Source of the DNA: Acanthococcus lagerstroemiae
Taxonomy: Eukaryota; Arthropoda; Insecta; Hemiptera; Eriococcidae
DNA: 64,000 nt
Direction: 5' to 3'
Assembly (NCBI GenBank): GCA_031841125.1
Contig: CM063110.1
Span: 58,813,946 to 58,877,945 of the forward strand
Below, piece after piece: positions 24,201-36,100 of this stretch. How positions within the stretch are numbered: position 1 is the first letter of the stretch; every line of letters starts with the position of its first letter. Below the pieces are notes generated by a model. That model did not search any database. It was not told the origin of the DNA and worked only from the letters and a program-made list of their open reading frames with translations. The position numbers and the translations under genes are program-made.

Positions 24201-27200
24201 TTTTTCCTTCCCCAAAAACCAAATTCGAAAAAAAATTTGTAAGCAAAACTATCCAGTTGTATGAAAAAAAATCCTAAGTACCAAAACCCCAGAATGAAAC
24301 TGAAAATTGGGGCCACTCCCCTCGCCCCTTTAAAACCCCAAAGAAAATCTACCCCAAACGATTTAAAAAACCCACCTGTTTTTTTTGTGTTTTTTTTGCC
24401 CCCAAGATTTTGGGCCCCCAATTTCAACAAGAAATCGAAAAATTAAATGGTAACCAATGAAAACCCTAACCCCTGCATCCAGAAACAGCCAAAAGGATCT
24501 TTTTTCCCGGGTGCATATTTTTGGAACATCGACTCGGGCGGGCCTCGATGATTGCATTTGCACCCCGGGGTCCCCAATGGGGGGAAAGGGGCCCCCCAAA
24601 TGACCGAAAAAATTCCCCGGAAAAATTTCCCACGATCCTTTTCCCCGTAGCTGTTTTACCACATGAAAGATACCTTTTCCCCCAAAAAAAAATTCGAAAA
24701 AAAAAAAGTAAGCCCCAAGTCTCCGCTTGATTTTTGGAAAAAACCCCCAAGTACCAAAAAAAGAATGAAACTGAAAATTGACGACCCCAAACGGATGAAA
24801 AAAACCCAACCCGAGTCTTCTTAAAATTTCCAAGGTGGGCTAAACCCAAACATAAAAATTCAAAAGGATGGCCTGGTAGCCAAAAAGTACCCCATAACCG
24901 ATGCTATCCAAAACAGCCAAAATGGTTTTTTTTTACCCTGCATTTTCGGAAACATCGACCGGGGCAGGCCCTGACTGCACTTTTATTTCACCGGGGGGGG
25001 GTCCAAGGGGATGAGTCCCCCCAAGACCAGAAAAAAAATTGCCCCTGGGAAAAAAATTTTCCCCCACGAAAACCCCCTCGTAGCGTTAATACAACAGAAA
25101 TTGATACCCCTTACCCCCCAAAAACCCAAATTGAAAATAAATTTTAAGGCAATACTACTCGCTTGATGAAGCGAAAAGCCACAAGTACCAACCAGAAAGA
25201 AATGAAAATACCACCCCTCTTCGCCCACTTTAAAGTCTCAACAAAAAGTGTACCCCCCAAAGCGACGAAAACCCTAACCCCCGATGTCTTGGGGGATTTT
25301 ACAAGGATGGCGTGAATACCAACACGAGTAAAAAAAAATTTGAAAAAGGATGGACCCAGTAGGGGAAAAAGCCCAAAATAACCGGGGAAAACCCAAAAAA
25401 GCCAAAAAGGGGATTTAACCCCGTGAATTGTGGAATCATCGACTCGGGGGAGGCCCCCCGATACTTGCTTTGGCGCCGGGGGCGTTTTCCCAAAAAGGGG
25501 GGGAGAGATCCCCAAAGGGGACCCCAAATAATTGCCCCTGGGGGAAAAAACCACCCCCACTCCCCCTGTAGCTGTTACAATCATAAATTATACCTTTTTC
25601 CCCAAAAACCAAATTTAAAAAAAAAAATTTTAAAACAAACTTCCCCCTTATTACGAAAATGCCCCCTTTTAATACCAAAAAGAGAATGAAACTGAAAAAT
25701 TTTGGGACGAACCCAAACGCCCAACCCTAAAACCCCCAAAAAAAAATCTTTGTGAATTTTTCCCAAAAAGGGGCCAAATTTCAAACAAAAATTTTGAAAA
25801 TAAACCCCCAGTAAGGCCCCCAATGAAAAAACCCCCGTAACCATGCATCCAAAAAAGCCAAAATGGAATTCTACGGAGTGCATATTCCGGAATCATCGAC
25901 TCGGAAGGCCTCGACTGCACTTTTCTTTGCAGGGGGCGCCAATGGGGGTAGAGATCCCCCAAAAGGTGACCAAAATAATTGGGCCCCGGAAAAAATTTCC
26001 ACCACGACTCCTCCCCCGTAGCTGTTAAACCCTTTTGAAATTTAACCTTACCCCAAAAAAAAATTCGGAAAAAAAATTGAAGCAATCTACCCAGCTTTTA
26101 TTTAAAAGAAAATGCCCTAAGTACCAAAAAAAAGAAATGAAATGAAAATTTGACGAAAAAACCCCAAAAAGCGACGGGGAAAAACCCCCCCTCTGATGCC
26201 TTGTGATATTTTCAAAAAGGTGGCGCGAAAACCAAAAAAGATAAAAATTTGAAAGGAAAGGGCCCGGGGGGCCCAATTTTACCCCCCCGTAACCGATGCT
26301 ATCCAGAAACAGCCAAAAGGATTATTTTTTCCAGTGCATATTGCTGGAATCACGACTCGGGAAGGCCACCCCCTGACTTTGGGGTTTGCAGGGGGTCGTC
26401 CATGGGGGAATTTTAGAAAACCCCCAAAGGGGGCGAAAAAATTCCCCTGGAAAATTATTTTCCCCACGACTCCTCCCCCGGTTTACCAAAAGAAATTGAT
26501 CCCCCTTCCCCAAAAAAAACCAAAAATTAAAATAAATTGTAAGCAATTTTTCCCCAGCTTTATTACGAAAATTTCCACTAAGTACCCAACCAAATGAAAC
26601 GAAATTGGGGCCCAAACCCCCTCCCCACTTGGGGAACCCAACGATTTTCCTACCCCAAAAGGGTTAAAACCAACCCCGAAACTTGCTGAATTTTGCAAAT
26701 GGCCCTAATTCAACACGAAAAAAAAAAAATTGAACCTGAGTAACCAACTGAAAACGAACCCCGCTACCAAAAAAACCCCAAAGGTACTTTTTACCGAGTG
26801 CAATTTTTTGGGGAACATCGACTCGGGGCAGGCCAAAAGACTGCATTGGGTTTTTCAGCCCCGGGATGCGGGCCCCAATGGGGGTAGAATCCCCAAAGGG
26901 ATGACCCCCAAATAATTGCCCCGGGAAAAATTTCCACCCCCACTCCCCCCTGTAGCTTTTTTCTCCCTCAGAAATTTTTAACCCTTTCCCAAAAAAACCA
27001 AATTGAAAAAAATATTGTAACAATCACTCCCGCTTGATTTACGAAAAGCCATAAGTCCCAACCAGGGGAAGAAACTGAAAATTTGAGCCCAACGCGAAAA
27101 AAACCCAAAAAACCCCGATCTTTGCTGATAAATTTCAAGGTGGGGCAATCCAAAACCCCAAAAAAATTTTTTTTAAAAAAAAACCCCGGGAGGGCCAGAC

Positions 27201-28560
27201 CCAAGTAACCATCTATCCAAAAACAGGGGCCAAAAAATACTTTTAGAGTGCATTTGCTGGAATCATCGACTCGGGACAGGCCCTCGACGAAAATTTCATT
27301 TAGGGGGTCGTCCCTGGGGGGGAGAGGGGCCCCAAAAAAGGTGACCAAAAAATTTCCCCCCCGGAAAAATTTTTTCCCCCGACCCTCCCCCGTAGCTGGT
27401 TTTTACCTCATGAAATTGAACCTTACCCCAAAAAAACCAAATTGAAAAAAAAAATTGTAAGCAATTAAATCCGCCCCTTTATTAGGGGAAAAGCCACAAA
27501 ACCAACCAAAAAAGAAAAAGAAAAAATTACCACCCCTTTTTCGCCCCGAAAACCCCCCCAAAATGTCCCAAAAACGGATTTAAAACCAAACGATTTTGGA
27601 TTTTTACAAGAAAGGCCCTAAAAACCCCCCAAAAAAAACAAAAAAAATAACCGAGTGCCAAGGAAAAAACCCAAAACCGATCTTTCCCCCAGCCAAAAGG
27701 GGACTTTTTCCCCTCAATTTTCGGAAATCACCGGGGGGGGCCCTGACGACTTCCCCTTTGAGGGGTCTCCCAATGGGGGGGTTTGAATCCCCAAAGGGAA
27801 GGACCAAAAAACCGGAAAAATAAACCCCCCACTCCCCCTGCTTTACTCCACAGAAATGTACCTTCCCAAAAACCAAAGAAAAAAAATTGCGCTTCCGCTG
27901 ATTTTAGGAAAATGCCTAATACCCCAAACGAGAAAAACTGAAAATTGAGACCCCCAAACCGACTAAAACCCAAACCCCCCCCCCCCCCGATGCTTTGCGG
28001 GGTTTTCCCCAAAGGGGAAAACCAAAGGAAAATTTTGAAAATATACCGATACCCTGTACCCACAGTAACCATTACCAAAACCAAAATGAACTTTTTACGG
28101 ATCCAAAAATTCTAAACACTGGGAAACCCACCTGCCTTGCATTTAGGGATGCGCCACGGGGGATGGGGATCCCCAAAGGGGTTACCAGAAAAGGGGCCCC
28201 CCGGGGAAAAAAATCCCCCCGACTCCCCTCCGACTTTTTCACCATCAAATTGTTTAAAACCCCCCCCAAAAAAAAATTCGAAAAAAATTTAAAAAATTCC
28301 CCACTGTAAAACGAAAATGATTTAATCCCCAAAACCAAAATTTGGGAAATTTTTGGACACTCCCTTGCGCCCCCTTGACCCCAAAGGAATTTTCACCCAA
28401 AGCATTAAAATTTTCCCATCGTTTTTTTGCTGATTTTTTAAAAAAAATGGCCCTAATTTCAAACGAAAAATGAAAAAAATGAACCGAGTAACCAATGAAC
28501 CCTTTTAAACCACCCCTCAGAAACACCAAAATGGGGTACTTTACCGGTCATATTGCGGAA
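18250..28560 (+). repeat. Satellite core with corrupted consensus
   Basis: The satellite continues, as recurring anchors show (near 20280, 20770, 21190, 22110, 23040, 24895, 26290, 27205), but the sequence is full of missing single bases and runs of A, C, G or T replacing mixed sequence. The apparent period shrinks to about 400-500 bp. The noise starts and stops abruptly within otherwise near-identical monomers. Real satellite divergence would not be confined to homopolymer growth and base loss, so I infer unpolished long-read consensus. ORFs in this interval should not be annotated. Confidence 0.88.
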
Positions 28561-29945
28561 TATCGACTCGGGAAAAAGGCCCCCGACTGCACTTGCATTT
28601 GCAGCGGGATGCGTCCAACTGGGGGATAGAGATCCCCAAAGGATGACCAGAAATAATTGCCCCTGGAAAATTATCCACCACGACTCCTCCCTCGTAGCTG
28701 TTACTACCATCATGAAATTGATACCTTACCCCAAAAACCAAATTCGAAAAAAATATGTAAGCAATGCTACTCCAGCTTGATTGTAGCGAAAATGCCACTA
28801 AGTACCAACACGAGAATGAAACTGAAAATTGACGACCCCAAACGCGACTGAAAACCCAAACTCTGATGCTCTTGCTGATATTTACCAAGGATGGCGCTGA
28901 ATACCAACACGAGTAAAAATTTCGAAAATGGATGGACCTGAGTAGGCCAACTGTACCCACAGTAACCGATGCTATCCAGAAACAGCCAAAATGGATACTT
29001 CTACCGAGTGCATATTGCTGGAATCATCGACTCGGGACAGGCCATCGACTGCACTTGCATTTGCAGCGGGATGCGTCCAACTGGGGGATAGAGATCCCCA
29101 AAGGATGACCAGAAATAATTGCCCCTGGAAAATTATCCACCACGACTCCTCCCTCGTAGCTGTTACTACCATCATGAAATTGATACCTTACCCCAAAAAC
29201 CAAATTCGAAAATAATATTGTAAGCAATACTACTCCAGCTTGTATGTAGCGAAAATGCCACTAAGTACCAACACGAGAATGAAACTGAAAATTGACCGAC
29301 TCCCTCTGCGCCCACTTGAAAGTCTCAACAAGATGTGCTACCCCAAACGCGACTGAATACCCAAACTCTGATGCTCTTGCTGATATTTAGCAAGGATGGC
29401 GCTGAACACCAACACGAGTAAAAATTTCGAAAATGGATGGACCTGAGTAGGCCAACTGTACCCACAGTAACCGATGCTATTCAGAAACAGCCAAAATGGA
29501 TACGTCTACCGAATGCATATTGCTGGAATCATCGACTCGGGACAGGCCATCGACTGCACTTGCATTTGCAGCCGGATGCGTCCAACTGGGGGATAGAGAT
29601 CCCCAAAGGATGACCAGAAATAATTGCCCCTGGAAAATTATCCACCACAACTCCTCCCTCGTAGCTGTTACTACTATTATGAAATAGATCCATTTCCCCA
29701 AAAACCAAATTCCAACACAATATTGTAAGCAATACTACACTAGCTTGTATGTAGCGAAAATGGCTCTAAATACCAACACGAGAATGAAACTGAAGATTGG
29801 CCGCCTTCCTCCACGTCCACATGACAGTGTCAGCAACATGTGCTACACGAAATGCAACAAGTTAGTAAACGTGGATAGATCTTCTGGTATTTAGCAACGA
29901 TTGTACTAAATATCAAAGTGATGATGAAACCGAAATCTTAAATTA

Positions 29946-30365
29946 ATATGGACTCATACTATGCACATTACATTCAGGACCCTTCTTTAAATAATGTATT
30001 TGCTCAGCTTGGCAAGAGAAGCTGGTGAAACTGTAAACCGGATATAATCTTTACAAATATTTAATCAAAACTGAGGCCTTTAAGGGAATTAGCTGCCCGA
30101 AGTCAATTATTTTGTCCCGCCTTATATGTTACAAAAAAAAAAATTACAATAGCAATAAAAAAAGCCTTTGCAGTTATTATTTTTCACATTTTCGCAAATA
30201 TCTCGCCCTCGAAAATTCCCGTTGGAAGTCAGTTCTTTGTTAGCGTCCAGGGAAATACGGTCCTGATCAAAATACTGCAAAACTCACCCGTTTTCTATAT
30301 ACAGATTATACGAGTATAACTAAGGTACTTTCAATTTCAAATTTCCCGTTTTGAAAAAGAAGCTG
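29946..30365. other. No gene seen
   Basis: AT-rich sequence past the right edge of the satellite array. No coding or structural feature recognised. Confidence 0.5.
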
Positions 30366-30369
30366 GCAG

Positions 30370-30445
30370 CACTTTCTTCACGAACAACCACTTTCTTCAC
30401 GAATCACCACTTTCTTCACGAACCACCACTTTCTTCAGGGACCAC
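30370..30445. repeat. Four-copy 19-bp tandem repeat
   Basis: Four consecutive copies of CACTTTCTTCACGAAYMAC occupy 30370-30445, with small changes in the last copy and a degenerate fifth after it. No coding context. Confidence 0.85.
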
Positions 30446-31265
30446 CATTTTTCCCGCGAACTTCAATGTTGACAGCCGTATTCCTGAAAATACATAAGCC
30501 CATTAGAAATTGGAACGACTAAGTCACTAAGTTAGAATGATAATTTTTGAAGCGTTGGGCAACAAAACAGAAAATTTTATTTTTGGTTCCTTTGTTTCTT
30601 CAATAAGTTTTTCCTTTCTTCTTCTCTTTCTTTCCTTCTTTTGTATCAAATTGAGAAAAGTATGTTAAGGTTTAAAACTATTAATGGGGAACCAGGAGGT
30701 ACAACAGGCACTATTAAGTGAAGAATGAGGAAGACGGGTTGGTCCTTGTCAGAATGTTGAAATTAATGGATGGGCGCTGGGGGAGGGGATACGATATGTA
30801 CTCACTACACATGAAGGAAGAGTATTTTTTTATGGTGACAAATAGCAACATTCTTAGAAACTTCTCAACTCTTGATCGACCTAATGAGTGCCTAGTTTAC
30901 AATTTTACCAAGGTTTTGTTTTGTTATCTTCTTTTTTATGTCATAAAAATTCCATGCTCATGCCCAGTATACGTTCTGAGGGAGAAAAAATACAACAGAA
31001 ACCTACTTATTTCCTTCACACGGTAGGCTAGGCAAAATATCATACATGTAAGGTATTCAACACGTGTTAGTAACACTGACATCATTGCTTATTCTATTTT
31101 TTTTTTCAGGTGGTATGCTAGGCAATGCATAATGCATGGAAAATATGAGTGTTATTGTTTCATACCCACCCTTTTTTTTTTCAAGTGGTGGGCTAGGAAA
31201 AACATTACACATATAAGGCATGCGTGTTACTGCTTTATACTGTGCAATACGGCACATCTTTACTG
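30446..31265. other. No gene seen; weak tandem repeat at its end
   Basis: AT-rich spacer. From about 31020 to 31230 a loose tandem repeat is marked by GTAGGCTAGG, GTATGCTAGG and GTGGGCTAGG at roughly 75-90 bp spacing. An open frame at 30718-31026 has no ATG at its start and no recognisable domain. Confidence 0.4.
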
Positions 31266-31269
31266 CAAT

Positions 31270-31659
31270 CAGCGGCTGTATTCCAACGGCCCCTCTCAAA
31301 ATAGGGTAGAGAGTTGGAATTAGCGGTAAAAGTTTTATCGTAATTTGTGCTAATTGTGCTCCGAAGTCCCAGTATTAGGGCCGCCTCCAGTGGGTCTACA
31401 TCTTAATGAAAAGTTTGGGGGCCAAGGAAATGTTGCCCCCCCCCCAAATGTAGTTAGGGGGTTGAAATTAGCGGCACAAATTTTCTCGTAATTTGTGCTA
31501 ATTGTGCTCCAAGGTCTCAGAATTTGTGCTCCCTTTTCTGGGCTCACAGTCCAGTGCCCAATTTGGGGGAGGGGGCTGGCAAAATTATGATATTTTGAAA
31601 AAAACCATCATCAAAAGGAGAATTAAATAGTTTCTGCTGTCACGGAATTCATTTTTCAG
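31270..31659 (+). mobile_element. About 390-bp repeat, copy 1, internally dimeric
   Basis: It aligns along its length with the reverse complement of 45582-45980. Inside, the word AATTTGTGCTAATTGTGCTC occurs twice (about 31346 and 31493), so it contains a tandem dimer of about 145-150 bp. Both halves carry the GTGCCGCTAATT core and poly-G or poly-C tracts. It has no ORF. It abuts the left target duplication of the RTE-like element. Confidence 0.7.
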
Positions 31660-32134
31660 GTTCTTTTCAGGGTATCGGAGTTCCGTTGAGCGAGAGATAT
31701 AGTGCGGTCATATGTTATACATGTGTTCCTTGAATTCTGTTTCGTATTTCAACAACTACCACGTCATTAGTGCATGAAAAACGTTAAAAACCACATCACT
31801 GTGATCGTGTTATCCAGCCGAATCTGTAAGTAGAAATTTTACGAACCCTCCCTAAACGTAGTTGGTGCAGTTTGAACCTGAAAGTTCGACGGACAACGCA
31901 CGCAGACTCACTGACGGTTGTAGTGGTGGCCGACTCCTACCCGCCCACCCTCTCGACCGCGTACCACTACCAAACGAGATCGTCACCGGCACAGGCAGCT
32001 AACAATCTACACCCCCTCCGCCCACCATCTACCAACCCAGACAGCACGAATACACGAGAGGAAGAAAAGTGTACCACAGCCGCTGCTTCGGACCGACGGC
32101 CTAATAAAAATAGCGATCGGCAGTGTCAAGCAAA

Positions 32135-33106
32135 ATGAACGACAAGAAGCTGGAAGAAATGTCGGAAGACATAAAAACCATAAAAGTCCAACTCCAAGGT
32201 ATCGATGCGATTAAAGAAATGCTGAGCAAATGGGAAGACATTCCGGAGAGGATTGCCACCTTGGAAACTGAGACGGAGGGAATAGCGGAGGACTTGAAGG
32301 TGTGCCGACAGATGACTGAGACAAACAGCGACCAAATATTGGATATCCAGCAATACAGCAAAAAGGACAACCTCCTGATTAGCGGTATCCCTCAGTTATA
32401 AGGCGAGAACCTGAGGGAATTGGTCAAAAAGATGGGCAGCCAATTAAAAATCGACGTTCAAGACTGGGAAATGAATACAGCTCACCGATTGCCAACGAAA
32501 AGCGGCGAATCTCAAATAATAGTTAAATTTAACAACCGCGAAAAGAAAAATGCCATAGTACGAGCATCAAAGAAGGCCAAGTTAGACACCTCGTTCCTTC
32601 AGACGGAGAGAACTACGCCAATCTACTGTGACGACCACCTCACTCCGAGCAACAAGCAAATCGTAAGCGCAGCCAAACAATTGAGAAGAGATGGCCTAGT
32701 CAAATATGTTTGGGTTGCAGATTGTACAATCCACATCCGGGTAGATGACAACAGCCCAGCCATAACCGTTCGTAATCTGGACCAAATCTACGATATAAGG
32801 GGCGAGATGGAAATGCAGATTAACGGCGAGGGGCCTCTGCCACAAGACCCGACAGCCCAAACAAGCGGAAACAAGAAAAGAACAGTTGCAGAAAGGAGCC
32901 CGAGCAATGTGGACTTTAGCAAGAAGACCAAGAGGAAGATGTTGAGACCGAAGGGTTGGAGTGGCGGATTAGCGGGACAAAAAATACGAGACTACATGGT
33001 CCCACAAAACAATCCACGCACCAACGACACCTCAAACCCAATTGGCAGGAAGCAGAACCCGGTTTCGAGCCATCCACAGTCGCAAGGATCGTCAACACTA
33101 AAATAG
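32135..33106 (+). pseudogene. Retrotransposon ORF1 (coiled-coil RNA-binding protein), one in-frame stop
   Basis: Starts at ATG 32135; frame maintained to the TAG at 33104-33106 (323 codons). The first ~85 residues form a heptad-rich coiled coil (KLEEMSEDIKTIKVQLQGI). It is followed by SKKDNLLISGIPQ, typical of ORF1 proteins of the L1-ORF1/transposase-22 type, whose fold is an RRM. A TAA at 32399-32401 interrupts right after SGIPQL and the same frame resumes with GENLRELVKKMG. The C-terminal third is basic and low in structure. Known role of the family: a trimeric nucleic-acid chaperone in the retrotransposon RNP. Apart from that one codon the frame is intact, so the insertion looks young. Confidence 0.8.
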
Positions 33107-33109
33107 GAT

Positions 33110-36100
33110 GTGAAGACAGGTGAGCGCACTCTCCCCTTAAACTCAAACTCAGCCAAAACTAACGAAAAAAGGAAAAATAACTCTCAGGAAAATAAAAATA
33201 CACCATTAAAAATTATCAATACGAGAACTCATACCCCAAGTTGGACTCTGGGCACCAAGGGGTATTATGCCCAGTCAGGACAATTCAGCCCCCTTACACA
33301 CCCCCAAACACGCAATAGAAAACCCAACAAAATAATCAATAATAAATCCAATAATAAACCCAACAAAAAATCGAATAAAACCCACAATAATAAATATCAA
33401 AAGCGGGAAAAACCACGGTCCCACAACCTGGATATAATCCACTTCAATTGTCAAGGGATGGCAAATGAAGAGCGAATAGTGGAATTCGAAAACGCCCTTC
33501 CCGGTGACTACATCGGTATAATAGGACTCTCGGAAATAAAAAGAAATTATGAAAAAATGGTCATTAGGAACAATGGGAATTTATTTTATCACTTTGGTAC
33601 AACCGCAGGCTATAGGGGGGTGGGCTTCTACATCGATAGGAAACACATAAAAAATATAGTAGAAATTAAAGGTTTTTCCGAAAGACTGGCTATGGCAAAA
33701 ATAAAGCTAAGTGACACAGAAACCATATCGATCTTTCAAGTTTACGCTCCCAACCTAGCGGCCCCAGTGGAAGAAGTGAAAGAATTCTACAGTCTCTTAA
33801 AGGAAAGTTTCGAAGACAATAAGAGCGTTTATAACATTGTTATGGGCGATTTCAACGCTAAAGTAGGCATCGATAGTGGAGAAAATTCGGGAGTGGGACC
33901 ATGGTTAAATGGGGAAACAAACAGAAACGGCAATAAATTAATTAAATTCTCAAACGAAACAAACCTCAAAATAATCAATGCCTTCTTCCGAAAAAGGAAA
34001 AACAACAGATGGACGTGGAAGTCGCCTGACGGTGTTACAAGAAATGAAATTGACCACACATTATCAAACAACCTAAGAATTTTTAGCAACGTCAGCGCGA
34101 TCTCGACATTCCAGTTCTCTTCAGACCACAGGCCCATAAAATGCAAGGTAATAATCCCCATAAAGTCAGCAGTTCATAAGAAAGCAAACACTAAACCTAT
34201 CCTGGAAAAATTTAAACCAAAATGGATACCGTTTCGCAGCAGAACCGAAGCCACCGACCTCCTAGACAGCGGAATTACCGCAATAAACTGGGAAAATCTA
34301 AACCCTGCAAACCTTCAGACTAAATACGAAGCGCTTATAGACAATATCCACAAAATCTACAACCAATTTGGAAAAGACCCTAAAAAAATCAAAACCGATG
34401 ACAAATTGAGGCGGGCAACAAAGGAAATGATCCATAAGCGCACAACTTTAAAACAAAAAAATAACCCCTCCCTCAAAGACCGTGTCGAAGTATGCGAACT
34501 AAACAAACTCATTAAGAAATTGATAAGAAAAGATGTCAAAGAGTATGAAGAAGAGATTGCAGAGTCGATAGTTCAAGAGAACTGGTCGACCAGACAAGCT
34601 CGGAGGGCGGTGACCAGAGGGAGATGCCTATTTCCCAGAATTAGGAACGAAGACAATCAGCTGATAACAAATCGCGACGAAATAGCTAAAACAACCGCCA
34701 GATTTTATCAGAATCTCTACTCCGTTGAACATAATGGAAACAATAACTGGCGCAACCACCTGTCTAACCGCGACGAGGTCCCCAAGTTTACTCCAAACGA
34801 GGTAGCTAGAGAGATTGCTAAAATAAAGTCAAACAAGGCACCAGGGCCAGATGGGATAAGGAACGAAATGCTAAAAGACTTTCGTGAGATCTTGGCGCAT
34901 CCTTTGGTCTCTCTCTTCAACGCCGTTACCTCCTTAGGTCTTGCACCTAGCCAGTGGTACTTGGCAGAAATAATTCTCCTACATAAAAAAGGTAACAGGG
35001 CTGATATAAACAATTATCGCCCCATTAGCCTGTCCTCAAACGTCTGCAAATTATACATGAAAAACATTAAAAAAAGAATTTACAACATTCTGGATGCCCA
35101 ACAGCCCGCGGAGCAAGCGGGATTCAGGAAAAATTTCAGCACGATAGACCATATTCACGCGATAAATCAGCTAATAGAAAAAACGAACGAATTTCAAATC
35201 AATGTTGTATTACTATTTGTGGACTTCAACAAAGCTTTCGATTCCTTGCTACACAGCTGCATTTGGTCAACCTTGGCAAAACAAGGAGTCCACGAAAAAA
35301 TTATAGAAATGCTACACAAAATCTACCTTTACTCAGAAGCAATCATCTCTCTGGACAAAAATACTGAAAAAATCAAAATTGGCAGAGGGGTAAAACAAGG
35401 GGATCCTCTTTCCCCTAACTTATTCAACGCGGTCTTGGAAGAAGTATTCCGGAATATAAATTGGGAGGGCAAGGGGTTAAAAATTAGGGGCTCAATTTTT
35501 GACAACACCAAAACATTACACAACCTGAGATTCGCGGACGATATTGTGATAATCGCCAAAAACGCCGAAGAAGCTAGGCTTATGGGGGAAGACCTAAGGA
35601 GAGAAAGCGAAAAGGTGGGCCTAAGTATAAATTGGAAGAAAACAAAAGTTATGTCAAACATTCAGAACCTGGGGGAAATAGAAATTAGCAGCCAGAAGAT
35701 TGAGGTCACGGAATTCAAATACTTAGGCCAAATGGTATCATTTGAGAATAGGTCAGAAAAGGAAACAAAAATCAGAAGAGCCAATGCTTGGAAAGCATTT
35801 TGGGGCCAAAACATTTTTTGGAATGGAAAACTCAGTTTGAAAGCAAAAATTAAAATTTTCGAAAGCAACGTCATCCCTGTACTAACTTATGGCGCCCAAA
35901 CCTGGGCACACACCAAAAAACAAACGGAAAAATTAATTACAACTCAAAATTCTATGCTGCGAAATCTTCTGAAGATCAAAATCAAGGACAAAGTTCGAAT
36001 TTCAAAAATCCTCGAGAAAACAAAAGCCAAAGGTGTGGGCGTCACCATTAAAAAACTCAAACTCAAATTTGCTGGACACCTAGCCAGAGAGTTCTCATTC

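Larger units (their letters stand above)
15310..29945 (+). repeat. Satellite array, 505-bp monomer
   Basis: Near-identical units begin about every 505 bp. Anchor word GATGCTATCCAGAAACAGCC recurs at about 16107, 16612, 17115, 17620, 18083, 28968 and, with one change, 29473. Units at 16.1-18.2 kb and 28.6-29.7 kb differ at only a few positions, whereas the edges (15.3-15.6 and 29.74-29.95 kb) are diverged, as usual for homogenised satellite. The span would hold roughly 29 monomers. Within each monomer the motif TACCAACACGAG occurs twice about 141 bp apart, so the unit grew from a shorter ancestor. ORFs of 67 and 74 codons recur on both strands but follow from the repeat itself. Confidence 0.95.

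Noticed and set aside
18480..28540. Many ORFs of 60-190 codons rich in Phe, Gly, Pro and Lys
   Set aside because: They arise from homopolymer runs in corrupted satellite sequence and share no family.
30370..30445. CRISPR-like repeat
   Set aside because: The 19-bp units are directly adjacent with no spacers; it is a minisatellite in eukaryotic DNA.
31872..32138. 88-codon ORF upstream of retrotransposon ORF1
   Set aside because: It lies in the 5' leader, has low complexity, and lacks any domain; ORF1 proper starts at 32135.
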